A DNA stretch of 64,000 bases from Gammaproteobacteria bacterium. Its GTDB lineage: Bacteria; Pseudomonadota; Gammaproteobacteria; SZUA-229. This document shows positions 55,580 through 64,000 of this stretch, in pieces. The stretch lies in contig WFMW01000057.1 of NCBI GenBank assembly GCA_015488885.1, positions 62,001-126,000 of the forward strand, written 5' to 3'. Each line of letters opens with the position of its first letter. Position 1 is the stretch's first letter. The notes under the pieces are model-generated. The model searched no databases and had not been told where the DNA came from. It was given only the letters and a program-made list of their open reading frames with translations. Position numbers and translations under genes: made by a program.

Positions 55580-56116
55580 ATGCCGCGCAAGTTTTTCCAA
55601 CGCTTAATGCCAGACCATAAAAAGATAAAGGAAAACAAAAGTTTATCTATATTTGGTGAAGTATTACATGAACCAAATTTATGGCATCTGAATCGACGTT
55701 CAGTCGCCGGTGCCTTTGCGGTAGGGCTGTTTTTTGCCTGGGTACCCCTGCCCTCACAGATGATTATGGCAGCGGCAACCGCAATTTTTTTCCGTACCAA
55801 TCTCCCCATCTCGGTCATGCTGGTATGGCTGACCAATCCATTGACCATGCCGCCAATGTTCTATTTTGCCTATCTACTTGGTACCTGGATTTTACATACC
55901 CCTCCCTCACACTTTACTTTTGAACCGACCCTGCAGTGGCTGTTACACGGCATGGCTACCAGCTGGAAACCCTTTTTAACCGGTTGTGCTGTGCTGGCTA
56001 TAGGCTCAGGTATTCTGGGTTATATTGGCATTCAGGGAATGTGGCGCTATTCCATCTATAAACGCATGGCTGCCAGAAAAAATAAAACCAGAAAATCCTC
56101 TGGCGCAAATAATTAG
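55580..56116 (+). CDS. DUF2062 membrane protein
   Basis: A 178-residue protein matching DUF2062: SVAGAFAVGLFFAWVPLPSQ, then MVWL-like VMLVWLTNPLTMPPMFYFAY and two more membrane helices. Function unknown. It is divergent from comEC with a 137-bp gap and stands next to nudJ. Confidence 0.88.
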   Translation: MPRKFFQRLMPDHKKIKENKSLSIFGEVLHEPNLWHLNRRSVAGAFAVGLFFAWVPLPSQMIMAAATAIFFRTNLPISVMLVWLTNPLTMPPMFYFAYLLGTWILHTPPSHFTFEPTLQWLLHGMATSWKPFLTGCAVLAIGSGILGYIGIQGMWRYSIYKRMAARKNKTRKSSGANN

Positions 56117-56198
56117 ACCGATAACCCGATATGATTAGACCGATAACCCAGTCAGTTATACAACCCCTCAGCAAAGACAATAAAGTGCTATCAATATA

Positions 56199-56672
56199 AT
56201 GCTATCAAAATCCCCCATCTGGAAACCCCATGCAACGGTTGCTGCCATTGTTGAACGCGACCACAAATTTTTGATAGTCGAAGAAACTATTGCAGGTAAA
56301 AATGCCTATAACCAGCCTGCCGGCCACCTTGACCCGGATGAAAACCTGCTTGATGCGGTGATTCGTGAAACCCGTGAAGAAACCGCCTGGGGCTTTTTGC
56401 CTGAGGCCATTACCGGTATCTACCTGTGGAAACACCCGCAAAACAACCGCACCTTCCTGCGCTTTACTTTCTGCGGGCAGGTCCACGATCATGATGACAA
56501 TCAACCGCTGGACGATGGCATTATTGCCGCCCACTGGCTGAGCCTGGATGAAATCAAAGCCAGAAAAAATCAACTGCGTTCACCCATGGTCATTGGCAAT
56601 ATTGAAGATTACCTGGCGGAAAAACGTTATCCGCTGGCGCTATTGACAGATATGCAAGCAAAAGTCTCTTAA
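56199..56672 (+). CDS. nudJ: NUDIX hydrolase NudJ
   Basis: NudJ hydrolyses thiamine/HMP pyrophosphates and nucleotides in E. coli. The 157-residue protein has the Nudix box GHLDPDENLLDAVIRETREE, followed by TA, with the conserved G..E..REx..EE pattern. The context nudJ-mnmA-hflD is the E. coli order. Confidence 0.93.
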   Translation: MLSKSPIWKPHATVAAIVERDHKFLIVEETIAGKNAYNQPAGHLDPDENLLDAVIRETREETAWGFLPEAITGIYLWKHPQNNRTFLRFTFCGQVHDHDDNQPLDDGIIAAHWLSLDEIKARKNQLRSPMVIGNIEDYLAEKRYPLALLTDMQAKVS

Positions 56673-56738
56673 AAATTAAATCTGTGAGCTGCTTCTATTA
56701 CCATTTCTCATCATGACATTTTATCGTGACATATACTC

Positions 56739-57830
56739 GTGAAACATAAACAGAAAATTATTATCGGTATGTCCGGCGGCGTGGATTCCTCCGTTGCCGC
56801 CCTGCTGCTTTTACAACAGGGCTATGAGGTTGAAGCGCTGTTTATGAAAAACTGGGAAGAGGATGATAATGAAGACTATTGTGCAGCAACCGAAGACCTG
56901 AAAGATGCCACGGCAGTTTGTGACACACTCGGCATCAGGCTGCATACGGTTAATTTTGCCAGCGAATACTGGGATCGGGTCTTCCAGCATTTTCTCGATG
57001 AATACCAGGCCGGGCGTACCCCGAACCCGGATATATTATGTAACCGGGAAATTAAATTCCGTGCCTTTCTGGATTATGCGCTAACGCTGGGAGCCGATAA
57101 AATTGCCACCGGTCATTATGCCCGCATTCAAGCGCATCATCAGCAGGTACAACTACTGCGTGGATGCGACAGTAACAAGGATCAAAGCTATTTTTTATAT
57201 ACACTTAATCAATATCAACTTGCTCACAGCCTGTTTCCTCTTGGCGGCTATGAAAAGCCGCGCATACGCGAACTGGCCAGAGAAAACCATTTAATCACCC
57301 ATAATAAAAAAGACAGCACCGGTATCTGCTTTATCGGTGAACGGCGTTTTAATCAGTTTCTGGAAAAATTTATTCCTGCCAATCCGGGTATTATCCAGAG
57401 CCTCGATGGCGAAGAACTGGGACAGCATAACGGTTTGATGTATTACACGCTGGGCCAGCGCAAGGGGCTGGGTATAGGCGGCGTCAAAGATGGCGATGAG
57501 GAACCCTGGTATGTGGTGGAAAAAGATTTAGCCCGCAATAGACTAATGGTTGCACAGGGGCACAATCATCCCCATCTATTTAATAACACTCTGAACGTTC
57601 ATCAGTACCACTGGATTGCAGGAAGATGGCCGGAAAACACGCAGATAACAGCAAAAATACGTTATCGACAGGCCGATCAGGACTGCACTGTTCAGCAGAC
57701 AGACAATGGCGGTTTGCGTGTGCGTTTTAACCACCGGCAACGCGCCATTACTCCAGGGCAATCCATCGTGTTTTATCACCATGAGATATGCCTGGGCGGT
57801 GGCGTTATTGAGAACATGTACAATGTATAA
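56739..57830 (+). CDS. mnmA: tRNA 2-thiouridylase MnmA
   Basis: MnmA inserts sulfur at the wobble U34 of tRNAs Lys, Glu and Gln, receiving sulfur through TusE in gammaproteobacteria. The 363-residue protein has the PP-loop [17 protein letters not shown], the catalytic Cys pair in [11 protein letters not shown] and [17 protein letters not shown] and NKDQSYFLY. hflD follows by 26 bp. If the DsrC-like protein at 24.5 kb is this strain's TusE-like partner, its missing Cys is a problem. Confidence 0.97.
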   Translation: MKHKQKIIIGMSGGVDSSVAALLLLQQGYEVEALFMKNWEEDDNEDYCAATEDLKDATAVCDTLGIRLHTVNFASEYWDRVFQHFLDEYQAGRTPNPDILCNREIKFRAFLDYALTLGADKIATGHYARIQAHHQQVQLLRGCDSNKDQSYFLYTLNQYQLAHSLFPLGGYEKPRIRELARENHLITHNKKDSTGICFIGERRFNQFLEKFIPANPGIIQSLDGEELGQHNGLMYYTLGQRKGLGIGGVKDGDEEPWYVVEKDLARNRLMVAQGHNHPHLFNNTLNVHQYHWIAGRWPENTQITAKIRYRQADQDCTVQQTDNGGLRVRFNHRQRAITPGQSIVFYHHEICLGGGVIENMYNV

Positions 57831-57856
57831 CAGTATTAACCGGCATATTTAAGTTT

Positions 57857-58480
57857 ATGACACATTCATCAAAGGATAAAACGCTGGCTCTTGCAGGCGT
57901 TTTTCAGGCTGCCTCACTGGTCAAGCAGATTGCCAACACCGGCACGGCCAACAGTGCGATTGTAGAATCCAGCATTGAAAGTCTGTTTCGCATCGATGCC
58001 GACAATGTTGCCGCCGTGTATGGCAATATTGCCGGTGTTAATCATGGTCTGCACGTCTTACAGGAACAACTCAGCAATAACCAGCCAACAGAAGATCTGG
58101 AAATTACAAAATATGCTATTTCAATGATTGCGCTGGAAAGGAAACTGTCACGCAATAAAAAAATGCTGGACAACATTACCGATGGCCTGCAAACCATCGA
58201 GTCACAGCTGGCATTTTTCAGCCTCAGCCACAACACTATTTTCAGCAAAATTGCTGAACTCTACAAAACCACCATCAGCACCCTGGGTAGAAAAATCATG
58301 GTAAGTGGTGAACAGCCGTACCTCAGTAATGAGACTAACGCCAGCAAGGTACGCGCACTATTGCTCGCTGGCATCCGCTCAGCGGTATTATGGCAACAAT
58401 GCGGTGGTTCACGCTGGCAGTTTATCTTTCGCCGCAAGACCTACCTGCAGGAATGCGAAAAAATGTTAAGGGTACTCTGA
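57857..58480 (+). CDS. hflD: High-frequency lysogenization protein HflD homologue
   Basis: The 207-residue helical protein has LALAGVFQAASLVKQIA and VYGNIAGVNHGLHVL, typical of HflD. It is a membrane-associated protein beside purB in E. coli, but here purB is absent and an SLC13-type permease follows 65 bp later. Confidence 0.92.
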   Translation: MTHSSKDKTLALAGVFQAASLVKQIANTGTANSAIVESSIESLFRIDADNVAAVYGNIAGVNHGLHVLQEQLSNNQPTEDLEITKYAISMIALERKLSRNKKMLDNITDGLQTIESQLAFFSLSHNTIFSKIAELYKTTISTLGRKIMVSGEQPYLSNETNASKVRALLLAGIRSAVLWQQCGGSRWQFIFRRKTYLQECEKMLRVL

Positions 58481-58545
58481 ATGCAGCTCAACTGCGCTGA
58501 ACACGTTAAACCACGCAGAGATAGACTTGATCAGAGGTTTCCTGA

Positions 58546-59607
58546 TTGAAAACTCAGGTAATATTTGTTGATTTTATTCTTAAAGAATGGCTGGTTATTG
58601 CATCTGCTGCCGGTCTGATTCTGACAATTTTTTCTACCAGACATTTTCCCGTCTATTCAACTCAGGAAATACAGGTATTGTTCATTCTGTTTGTGCTTTT
58701 TGTTACCGTTAGTGGTTTACAGAAAAGTGGTCTCATATTAAAAATTGCCCAAAATATAGAAAAGGGAAAAGCTATACCGTTAAAATTAGTGATAACAAGC
58801 TTCTTCCTGTCCATGCTGGTAACCAATGATATTGCCTTAATCGTCATAGTTCCTCTTACCTTATCACTCAATGTCAATCGAAAAGATATTCTGGTTATTC
58901 TAGAGGCATTAGCCGTCAATGCCGGTTCTGCATTGACGCCATTTGGTAATCCGCAAAATCTCTTTATTTACTGGTTTTATGCCATTCATCCTTATACATT
59001 CATAAAAACCATCGCTCCTTTTTCCCTGGTCTTTTTCGGTTTGCTAATTGTTTTCTCACTTTTAGTGAAAACAAAAAGTGGTATGCAGGAAAAGGTAATA
59101 CAGAAAGTTAATAAAAAGGCATATATCTATGGAATACTACTTTTTATTGTTCTACTGACGGTTCTCCATGTACTCCCTGTTTCAACAGGAATCCTGACCA
59201 TTCTTTTTGCCCTTATATTTGACAGGAAAGCCTTGCGCATTGATTATGCACTATTATTCAGTTTCCTGTTCTTTTTTGGCATCGCAGATAATTTAAAACT
59301 CATGCTGGCCACTGAAATTAATCATTCCAGACATATCTTCCTGTTTTCCGCCCTGTCCAGCCAGATCATGAGTAATGTACCCGCAACCCTGTTGTTTGCG
59401 AAATTCACCTCAAACTGGCAAGCTTTATTATGGGGCGTGAATACAGGAGGGTTTGGCAGCCTGGTTGGCTCGCTGGCAAATCTTATCGCCTATAAACTAT
59501 ACGTGACACATGAAGACACAAGTAATACAGCGAGTTTTACCGTGAAATTTCTTGTCATGAGTTATATAGCCTTTTTTATAGCCATAGGTCTGTATTTTAA
59601 TAGGTGA
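58546..59607 (+). CDS. SLC13/ArsB-like anion permease
   Basis: A 353-residue membrane protein, about 10 helices, with the ion-transporter superfamily hallmarks SMLVTNDIALIVIVPLTL and NAGSALTPFGNPQNLF, and a second-half mirror (SNVPATLLFAKF). The substrate (dicarboxylate, sulfate or arsenite-like) cannot be told. The start is TTG at 58546, with AGAGG about 9 bases upstream; no ATG lies in reach. The size is smaller than many SLC13 proteins. Confidence 0.82.
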   Translation: MKTQVIFVDFILKEWLVIASAAGLILTIFSTRHFPVYSTQEIQVLFILFVLFVTVSGLQKSGLILKIAQNIEKGKAIPLKLVITSFFLSMLVTNDIALIVIVPLTLSLNVNRKDILVILEALAVNAGSALTPFGNPQNLFIYWFYAIHPYTFIKTIAPFSLVFFGLLIVFSLLVKTKSGMQEKVIQKVNKKAYIYGILLFIVLLTVLHVLPVSTGILTILFALIFDRKALRIDYALLFSFLFFFGIADNLKLMLATEINHSRHIFLFSALSSQIMSNVPATLLFAKFTSNWQALLWGVNTGGFGSLVGSLANLIAYKLYVTHEDTSNTASFTVKFLVMSYIAFFIAIGLYFNR

Positions 59608-59635
59608 CCTGCCCGTTATTGATGTACGCCATTTT

Positions 59636-62600
59636 CTAAAATGGAAGACTAAGTCTCAACTCAGTAGAATAAATAGAAATATGATTATCAATCATTCTAT
59701 TATGCTCGAGACTGATTGACAGGTTTTTTCTTGTAATAAGATCCACACCAAAATTCACATTAAACAGGTTCTGCCCAATATCAACCGGCACCTGCATATA
59801 ATCAGCCATTGAAGGTGCTGCCTGAAAGCCAGCTAAAACAGTGGTATTAGAAGCTGAGAGCTTATGCTGTAGAGAGAAATTCATAAAAAAGCGTAACTTC
59901 GTATTATCGCTCAACATGCCTTCCATCCCCGTTTCAACACCTGGGCGTAAAAAACGATGTGTTTCATTATTTGCTGGCAAGATAAGGTTTAATGCACCTG
60001 CACCTGTTTCCGTTGCCCTTTTTGCCTTGATCTGCGTTACCCCAAAATCAACATAGGAAAATAAATACCCTGTATTATTTTCAATATCATGAGATAAACG
60101 CAATAAACCACCAACAGTATTCAATCGACGATTTATATGGGTTGAAAAAGCATTTACCAGATTACCCTGACGTAAAGTATTCGTATCACTTTGACCAATC
60201 GATACTACTGCAGCAAGTTTAGTACCCTTTGCACGATATTTTAGAGCCAGAGCAAACTGATTCGTATCCCCTTTTGAATGCCAGCGATCACTATAACCCT
60301 GACCATTGCTATGTGCCTGTGATATGGCGATACCAGTTGACCAGCCTGTACTAAATGTTTTTTGTAGTCCTATAGAAAAAGCATCAGTTGTAAAGCGTGA
60401 ACCTTTGTAGTCATCATAGGCATCGTGCGATATATTTTCAGCCTGGTATGATGACCAAAAACAACTGCCTTCGCGGGTAAATCGATATTTTCCATTAGCT
60501 TCATGACAACTCAGTAATGATTGTAAAAATTTATCACTATCATTTATCAATTTTAATTGTTGTTCACCATAAAAATCTGGGCTTAGTTGTGATAATGCAT
60601 TGCGATAGCTTTTATCATCAGGAATATATAACAAATGTTTCACCACATCAGCCAATACTGGCGAACTGCCTGCATTTTGAACTCTGTTGAAATAATCACC
60701 AACCCGAAGCAAATTTAAGCCCATACCAGCAGGTGAAAAATCAACGTTATAATTTAATGTTGCCTGGTTAGCATCTGGATACTGTAGCTCAGTTGTAAAT
60801 ACTCTGGATTTAAACGTTGATAACGCTATACCATTATCTATTACGCCCTGCTTACCGGAAAACACGACTTTAGAAAAATTGCCTGCCAGAACATTTTGAG
60901 GATTGAGCAAAGATAATGTAAGTTTTCCTGCCAGAGAAACAGTGCCTGTCGCGGCAATGTTATCAACTTTATCAGTACCAAAATCCAGCTCAATAAGATC
61001 CTTAGCATTTATGGATTGTGTGAAACTCCCCGACAGTTCTGTATCTTGAGCGAGATCTGTATCCCCAGTTGCCATTGTTCCATTATTCACTAACATATTT
61101 CCAGCAGCTCCCAGATAAACGACCCGTCCGGGAACAAAAACTGCCTGCTCATGGTTAACAAAAGAATTATTACCCTCACCCAGATAAACCTGGCCATCGA
61201 GTATCTTATAATTATCAACCTGATCATTTCCGCTGGTGGCATAAATTGCCATTCCACTAACCATATCTTTAGTCATAACGCTACCATGACTAATAAATTT
61301 ATTATCCACACCACCTGACATAACCAGTGCTGCACCACCGGTGCCTCCGACCATTTGCTTACCCTGCGGCAGATTGATTATAATATTGCCTTCACCATCA
61401 GCAGCAACAGATTGCGCAAAAACAGCAATACCGTTTGCCCCGCTGGAAACCATATTACCGTTGACATTAAGATGAATATCAGCTGACGTGCCATGACCCC
61501 CAGCACTATTAATAAATAAACGATCAAGCGCACCGCCACCACCACCTAAACTTTGTGCAAGCAGAGCAATGGAATTATCACCGGTTGCAGTAATATTACC
61601 TGTCTGATCAAAAGTAATATTTCCACCATTACCAGAATTATCTGCATGAGTGGCAATACCAATATTCTGCGCTGATAAATCAGTAAAAACAGTACCACCA
61701 CCGCCACCAATACTTTGTAAAACAATTCCGTGTGATAAAGCACCTGTGGTAAGAATATCACCGTTATTGCTAATATTAATATTGCCACCATCACCCGTAG
61801 CTCCATTGGCACCACCAAAATTAACACTAAGGGTACCGACGCCACTGATACGCGTATCACCACCACCGCCACCAATACTCTGAATAAGCATACCCAGGGA
61901 ACGATCACCGGTTGTTTGTGTGTTGCCACGATAAGTATTGTTAATACTGCCAGCAGAATTATTCAAACCACCATTCGCCCCCATAGCAAGCACAGTAGAC
62001 GCATTACTGTCATCAATAGTCTGAGATCCTGGTAATGCCAGGCCATACAGTGAATTGTAATCGCTTACCGTCAGCTTCGAATGCACGAATCGCGATGTTC
62101 TAACAGGGGATACTATAGACAATGCTGTTACTGCCCCGCCTGTCGCAGTCGAACCTGCACCTGTCGAATCGGGGACTCTTTTCACCGCTACCGTTAATTC
62201 ACCGCCGCCGCCACCAATAGATTGAACAGACGTTCCTTTTGATGTATCACCCGACGTTGATACATTGCCCGTACGATCAGAATTAATATTGCCGCCATTG
62301 CCATCATTCGTCCCTTCACTACCAAGCAATAAATCAAGCTTGATTTGTGCATCCTTATTAATAACAACATTCTCATTCGCATTGCCACCGCCGCCACCAA
62401 CGGATTGCGTACTTGATGCAGAAGAATTTTCACCTAGTGCTATTAAATCACCCAGATGTTTTGTCACAAAGTCACCTGCTGCCCCAATACCGGCTTTTAT
62501 CGCCCCCAGTTTCAGTGTATTTGAAACAAAGGCTAATTCCTTGGCTCCACCACCTTGCGGGCTACCATTAGTAACAGGATTAATCACACTGCCCGTGCCT

Positions 62601-64000
62601 TTTTTCTGTGCAGTCTTACTTACATCCAGAAACATATCGACATTGCCACCACCACCATTAACGGATTGGGCCAGATAGGCATGGCTGTTGTTACCGAGCA
62701 CCTGAATAGTACCCTTAGTATTCACTGTCACATTACCGGCAGTACCACTTGTACCATCGCGGCTACCAAGAACTACAGGGACAAGCATATTCGTTGCCAT
62801 CCAGACCGGGCTGGAAATCGAAAAACCAACTGCCCCACCACCACCGCCAACGGATTGGGCAAAAATACCATAAGTATTATCACCATGGGTAATGATTGAG
62901 CCATTGTTATTAACCACAACATTGGCACTATTAGCACCGGCACCGCCGGCACCACCAAGAGCAAAATTTGTCAGTAACGGCAGGGGATTTTTCCTTGGAT
63001 TTGTCAGCAAATTACTAGACAATGCCATGGCAAAGGCACCATTACCACCGCCACCACCAATAGACTGGGCAAAAACACCGTCTGAGCCTTTGCCAAATAC
63101 TTCAATATTGCCATTATTTATCACGCTAACATCGCCGGAAGCATTGCCATTGCCCCCTTTACCCCCAATGGCAACAGCAATAGAATGGCTTGCCGTATCA
63201 CCGTTACCCAAAACCATATTTCCGGAAAGACTTACACCCCCATTACCTCCACCACCACCAATAGACTGAGCAATAATACCGTGAGATTCTGTGCCATAAG
63301 TAGTAACCCCAATATTATTAGTCACCGTGACTTTGCCGCCCTTGCCCCCTGTACCTCCAGCGCCACCAAGACTAAAAGCAAGCGAATTAGCCGGGTTTTC
63401 TTCACCCACCTTTGTTGAAGCATTTGCCGTAACTACTGTACTACCTGTACCACCACCGCCGCCAACACTCATGGCAAAAATTCCGTGAGAGTTAGTCTGT
63501 GCAGTAATAATTTCACCTGCTGTACCATCAATATTCCTTAAATTTTTGACATCAACATTACCGCCCTGACCACCTGTGCCACCCTGACCACCGATACCGA
63601 GACTTATTTTGTTACCCGCTCCTTTACTGGAAAGCGATGCCGTGACCACCTGCTTAGCATTACCACCACCCCCACCAATGGACTGTGCAAACACCCCGAT
63701 AGCACCACGACCACTGGTGCCAATGCTACCGCGATTCGTAACCTGAACATTGCCACCAGTGGCACCATCACCACCATTGCCACCAATAGCAACCGCTAAT
63801 TGAGTTCCTTTATCGGTTGATTTATTTCTCAGTGTATTAATCGTCATGCCGCCATTACCGCCACCGCCGCCAAGACTTTGCCCCAGAATGCCATAAGCGT
63901 CATCTCCCGCAGTGACAATGATGCCTTTATTTTCTATTGTAACTTTGCCTGCAACAGATCCAGTTCCTCCGCGACCACCCATAGACAAAACTGCACCAGT
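59636..64000 (-). CDS. Giant Gly-rich autotransporter with beta-barrel (N-terminus off window)
   Basis: The window holds the C-terminal 1,455 codons; the frame stays open to base 64000 (the track's start at 63988 is only an internal TTG). The passenger has at least 12 repeats ending in SIGGGGGNGG-type blocks (AQSIGGGGG, AMSVGGGGG, AQSLGGGGG), each after an N-G-x-I-x-T-x-G-x-x-S-x-G-I strand set, as in a beta-helix or related fold; a degenerate copy (SVAADGEGN) closes the array. Residues from about 1185 form an autotransporter barrel, ending LRLSLPF. Glycine blocks are encoded by varied GGN codons, which keeps the DNA repeats imperfect. Exact role unknown; surface adhesion is only a family guess. 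Confidence 0.85.
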   Translation of the reverse strand, partial: TGAVLSMGGRGGTGSVAGKVTIENKGIIVTAGDDAYGILGQSLGGGGGNGGMTINTLRNKSTDKGTQLAVAIGGNGGDGATGGNVQVTNRGSIGTSGRGAIGVFAQSIGGGGGNAKQVVTASLSSKGAGNKISLGIGGQGGTGGQGGNVDVKNLRNIDGTAGEIITAQTNSHGIFAMSVGGGGGTGSTVVTANASTKVGEENPANSLAFSLGGAGGTGGKGGKVTVTNNIGVTTYGTESHGIIAQSIGGGGGNGGVSLSGNMVLGNGDTASHSIAVAIGGKGGNGNASGDVSVINNGNIEVFGKGSDGVFAQSIGGGGGNGAFAMALSSNLLTNPRKNPLPLLTNFALGGAGGAGANSANVVVNNNGSIITHGDNTYGIFAQSVGGGGGAVGFSISSPVWMATNMLVPVVLGSRDGTSGTAGNVTVNTKGTIQVLGNNSHAYLAQSVNGGGGNVDMFLDVSKTAQKKGTGSVINPVTNGSPQGGGAKELAFVSNTLKLGAIKAGIGAAGDFVTKHLGDLIALGENSSASSTQSVGGGGGNANENVVINKDAQIKLDLLLGSEGTNDGNGGNINSDRTGNVSTSGDTSKGTSVQSIGGGGGELTVAVKRVPDSTGAGSTATGGAVTALSIVSPVRTSRFVHSKLTVSDYNSLYGLALPGSQTIDDSNASTVLAMGANGGLNNSAGSINNTYRGNTQTTGDRSLGMLIQSIGGGGGDTRISGVGTLSVNFGGANGATGDGGNINISNNGDILTTGALSHGIVLQSIGGGGGTVFTDLSAQNIGIATHADNSGNGGNITFDQTGNITATGDNSIALLAQSLGGGGGALDRLFINSAGGHGTSADIHLNVNGNMVSSGANGIAVFAQSVAADGEGNIIINLPQGKQMVGGTGGAALVMSGGVDNKFISHGSVMTKDMVSGMAIYATSGNDQVDNYKILDGQVYLGEGNNSFVNHEQAVFVPGRVVYLGAAGNMLVNNGTMATGDTDLAQDTELSGSFTQSINAKDLIELDFGTDKVDNIAATGTVSLAGKLTLSLLNPQNVLAGNFSKVVFSGKQGVIDNGIALSTFKSRVFTTELQYPDANQATLNYNVDFSPAGMGLNLLRVGDYFNRVQNAGSSPVLADVVKHLLYIPDDKSYRNALSQLSPDFYGEQQLKLINDSDKFLQSLLSCHEANGKYRFTREGSCFWSSYQAENISHDAYDDYKGSRFTTDAFSIGLQKTFSTGWSTGIAISQAHSNGQGYSDRWHSKGDTNQFALALKYRAKGTKLAAVVSIGQSDTNTLRQGNLVNAFSTHINRRLNTVGGLLRLSHDIENNTGYLFSYVDFGVTQIKAKRATETGAGALNLILPANNETHRFLRPGVETGMEGMLSDNTKLRFFMNFSLQHKLSASNTTVLAGFQAAPSMADYMQVPVDIGQNLFNVNFGVDLITRKNLSISLEHNRMIDNHISIYSTELRLSLPF

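Noticed and set aside
61650-63269. Pro-rich plus-strand ORFs (for example 62265-62678 and 62892-63269)
   Set aside because: They are antisense shadows of Gly-rich autotransporter codons.

Overview
The window is a 64 kb piece of a gammaproteobacterial chromosome. The evidence is Pseudomonas-like gene order (gyrA-serC-...-pheA-hisC-tyrA and aroA-cmk-rpsA-ihfB; comEC-exbB-exbD-msbA-lpxK-ycaR; ftsK-lolA-rarA; nudJ-mnmA-hflD) and a tmRNA whose tag reads ANDDNYALAA. Base composition looks mildly AT-leaning by eye. No rRNA, CRISPR array, prophage or recognisable transposase gene is present. I cannot name the genus; a DsrC-family protein is not enough to claim a sulfur oxidiser.

Layout. 1-6.3 kb (all minus): a riboflavin/one-carbon operon, glyA-nrdR-ribD-[HslV-like]-ribE-ribBA(X)-ribH-nusB, broken only by a fold-back element between ribBA and ribH. 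6.8-12.8 kb (minus): ald, then ftsK-lolA-rarA and a PilZ protein. 13.1-14.8 kb (plus): trxB-aat. 14.8-23.4 kb (minus): an unknown exported protein, a DUF455 ferritin-like protein, a small helix-hairpin-helix protein, then aroA-cmk-rpsA-ihfB-lapB-pyrF. 23.6-30.1 kb splits the usual tyrA-aroA neighbourhood and is the most accessory-looking part: ssrA, hairpin-rich and fold-back DNA, an unusual DsrC-like gene, ygfZ, rfbBACD (dTDP-L-rhamnose) and tRNA-Ala. 30.2-38.4 kb (minus): gyrA-serC-serA-pheA-hisC-tyrA, i.e. DNA gyrase followed by serine and aromatic amino-acid synthesis. 38.9-43.3 kb: an RND efflux pump and its adaptor. 43.5-48.6 kb: a DUF1249 protein, tRNA-Leu, an outer-membrane barrel protein, rsd, rlmKL and a short Trm112-like gene missing from the ORF track. 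48.8-55.4 kb (minus): comEC-exbB-exbD-msbA-lpxK, envelope biogenesis and DNA uptake. 55.6-59.6 kb (plus): a DUF2062 protein, nudJ-mnmA-hflD and an SLC13-type permease. 59.6-64 kb (minus): the C-terminal 1,455 codons of a giant Gly-rich autotransporter running off the window.

The most unusual items are: a stand-alone proteasome-type (HslV-like) protein inside the riboflavin operon with Ser rather than Thr at the nucleophile position; a DsrC-like protein that keeps the first C-terminal Cys but has lost the normally essential last one, behind a promoter carrying a perfect palindrome; a tmRNA whose 3' end is mirrored by an inverted copy, giving a 31-bp-arm hairpin that includes its terminator; and several 165-265 bp imperfect palindromes sitting in intergenic gaps, which look like MITE/fold-back elements. 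No complete new defence or metabolic system is evident.
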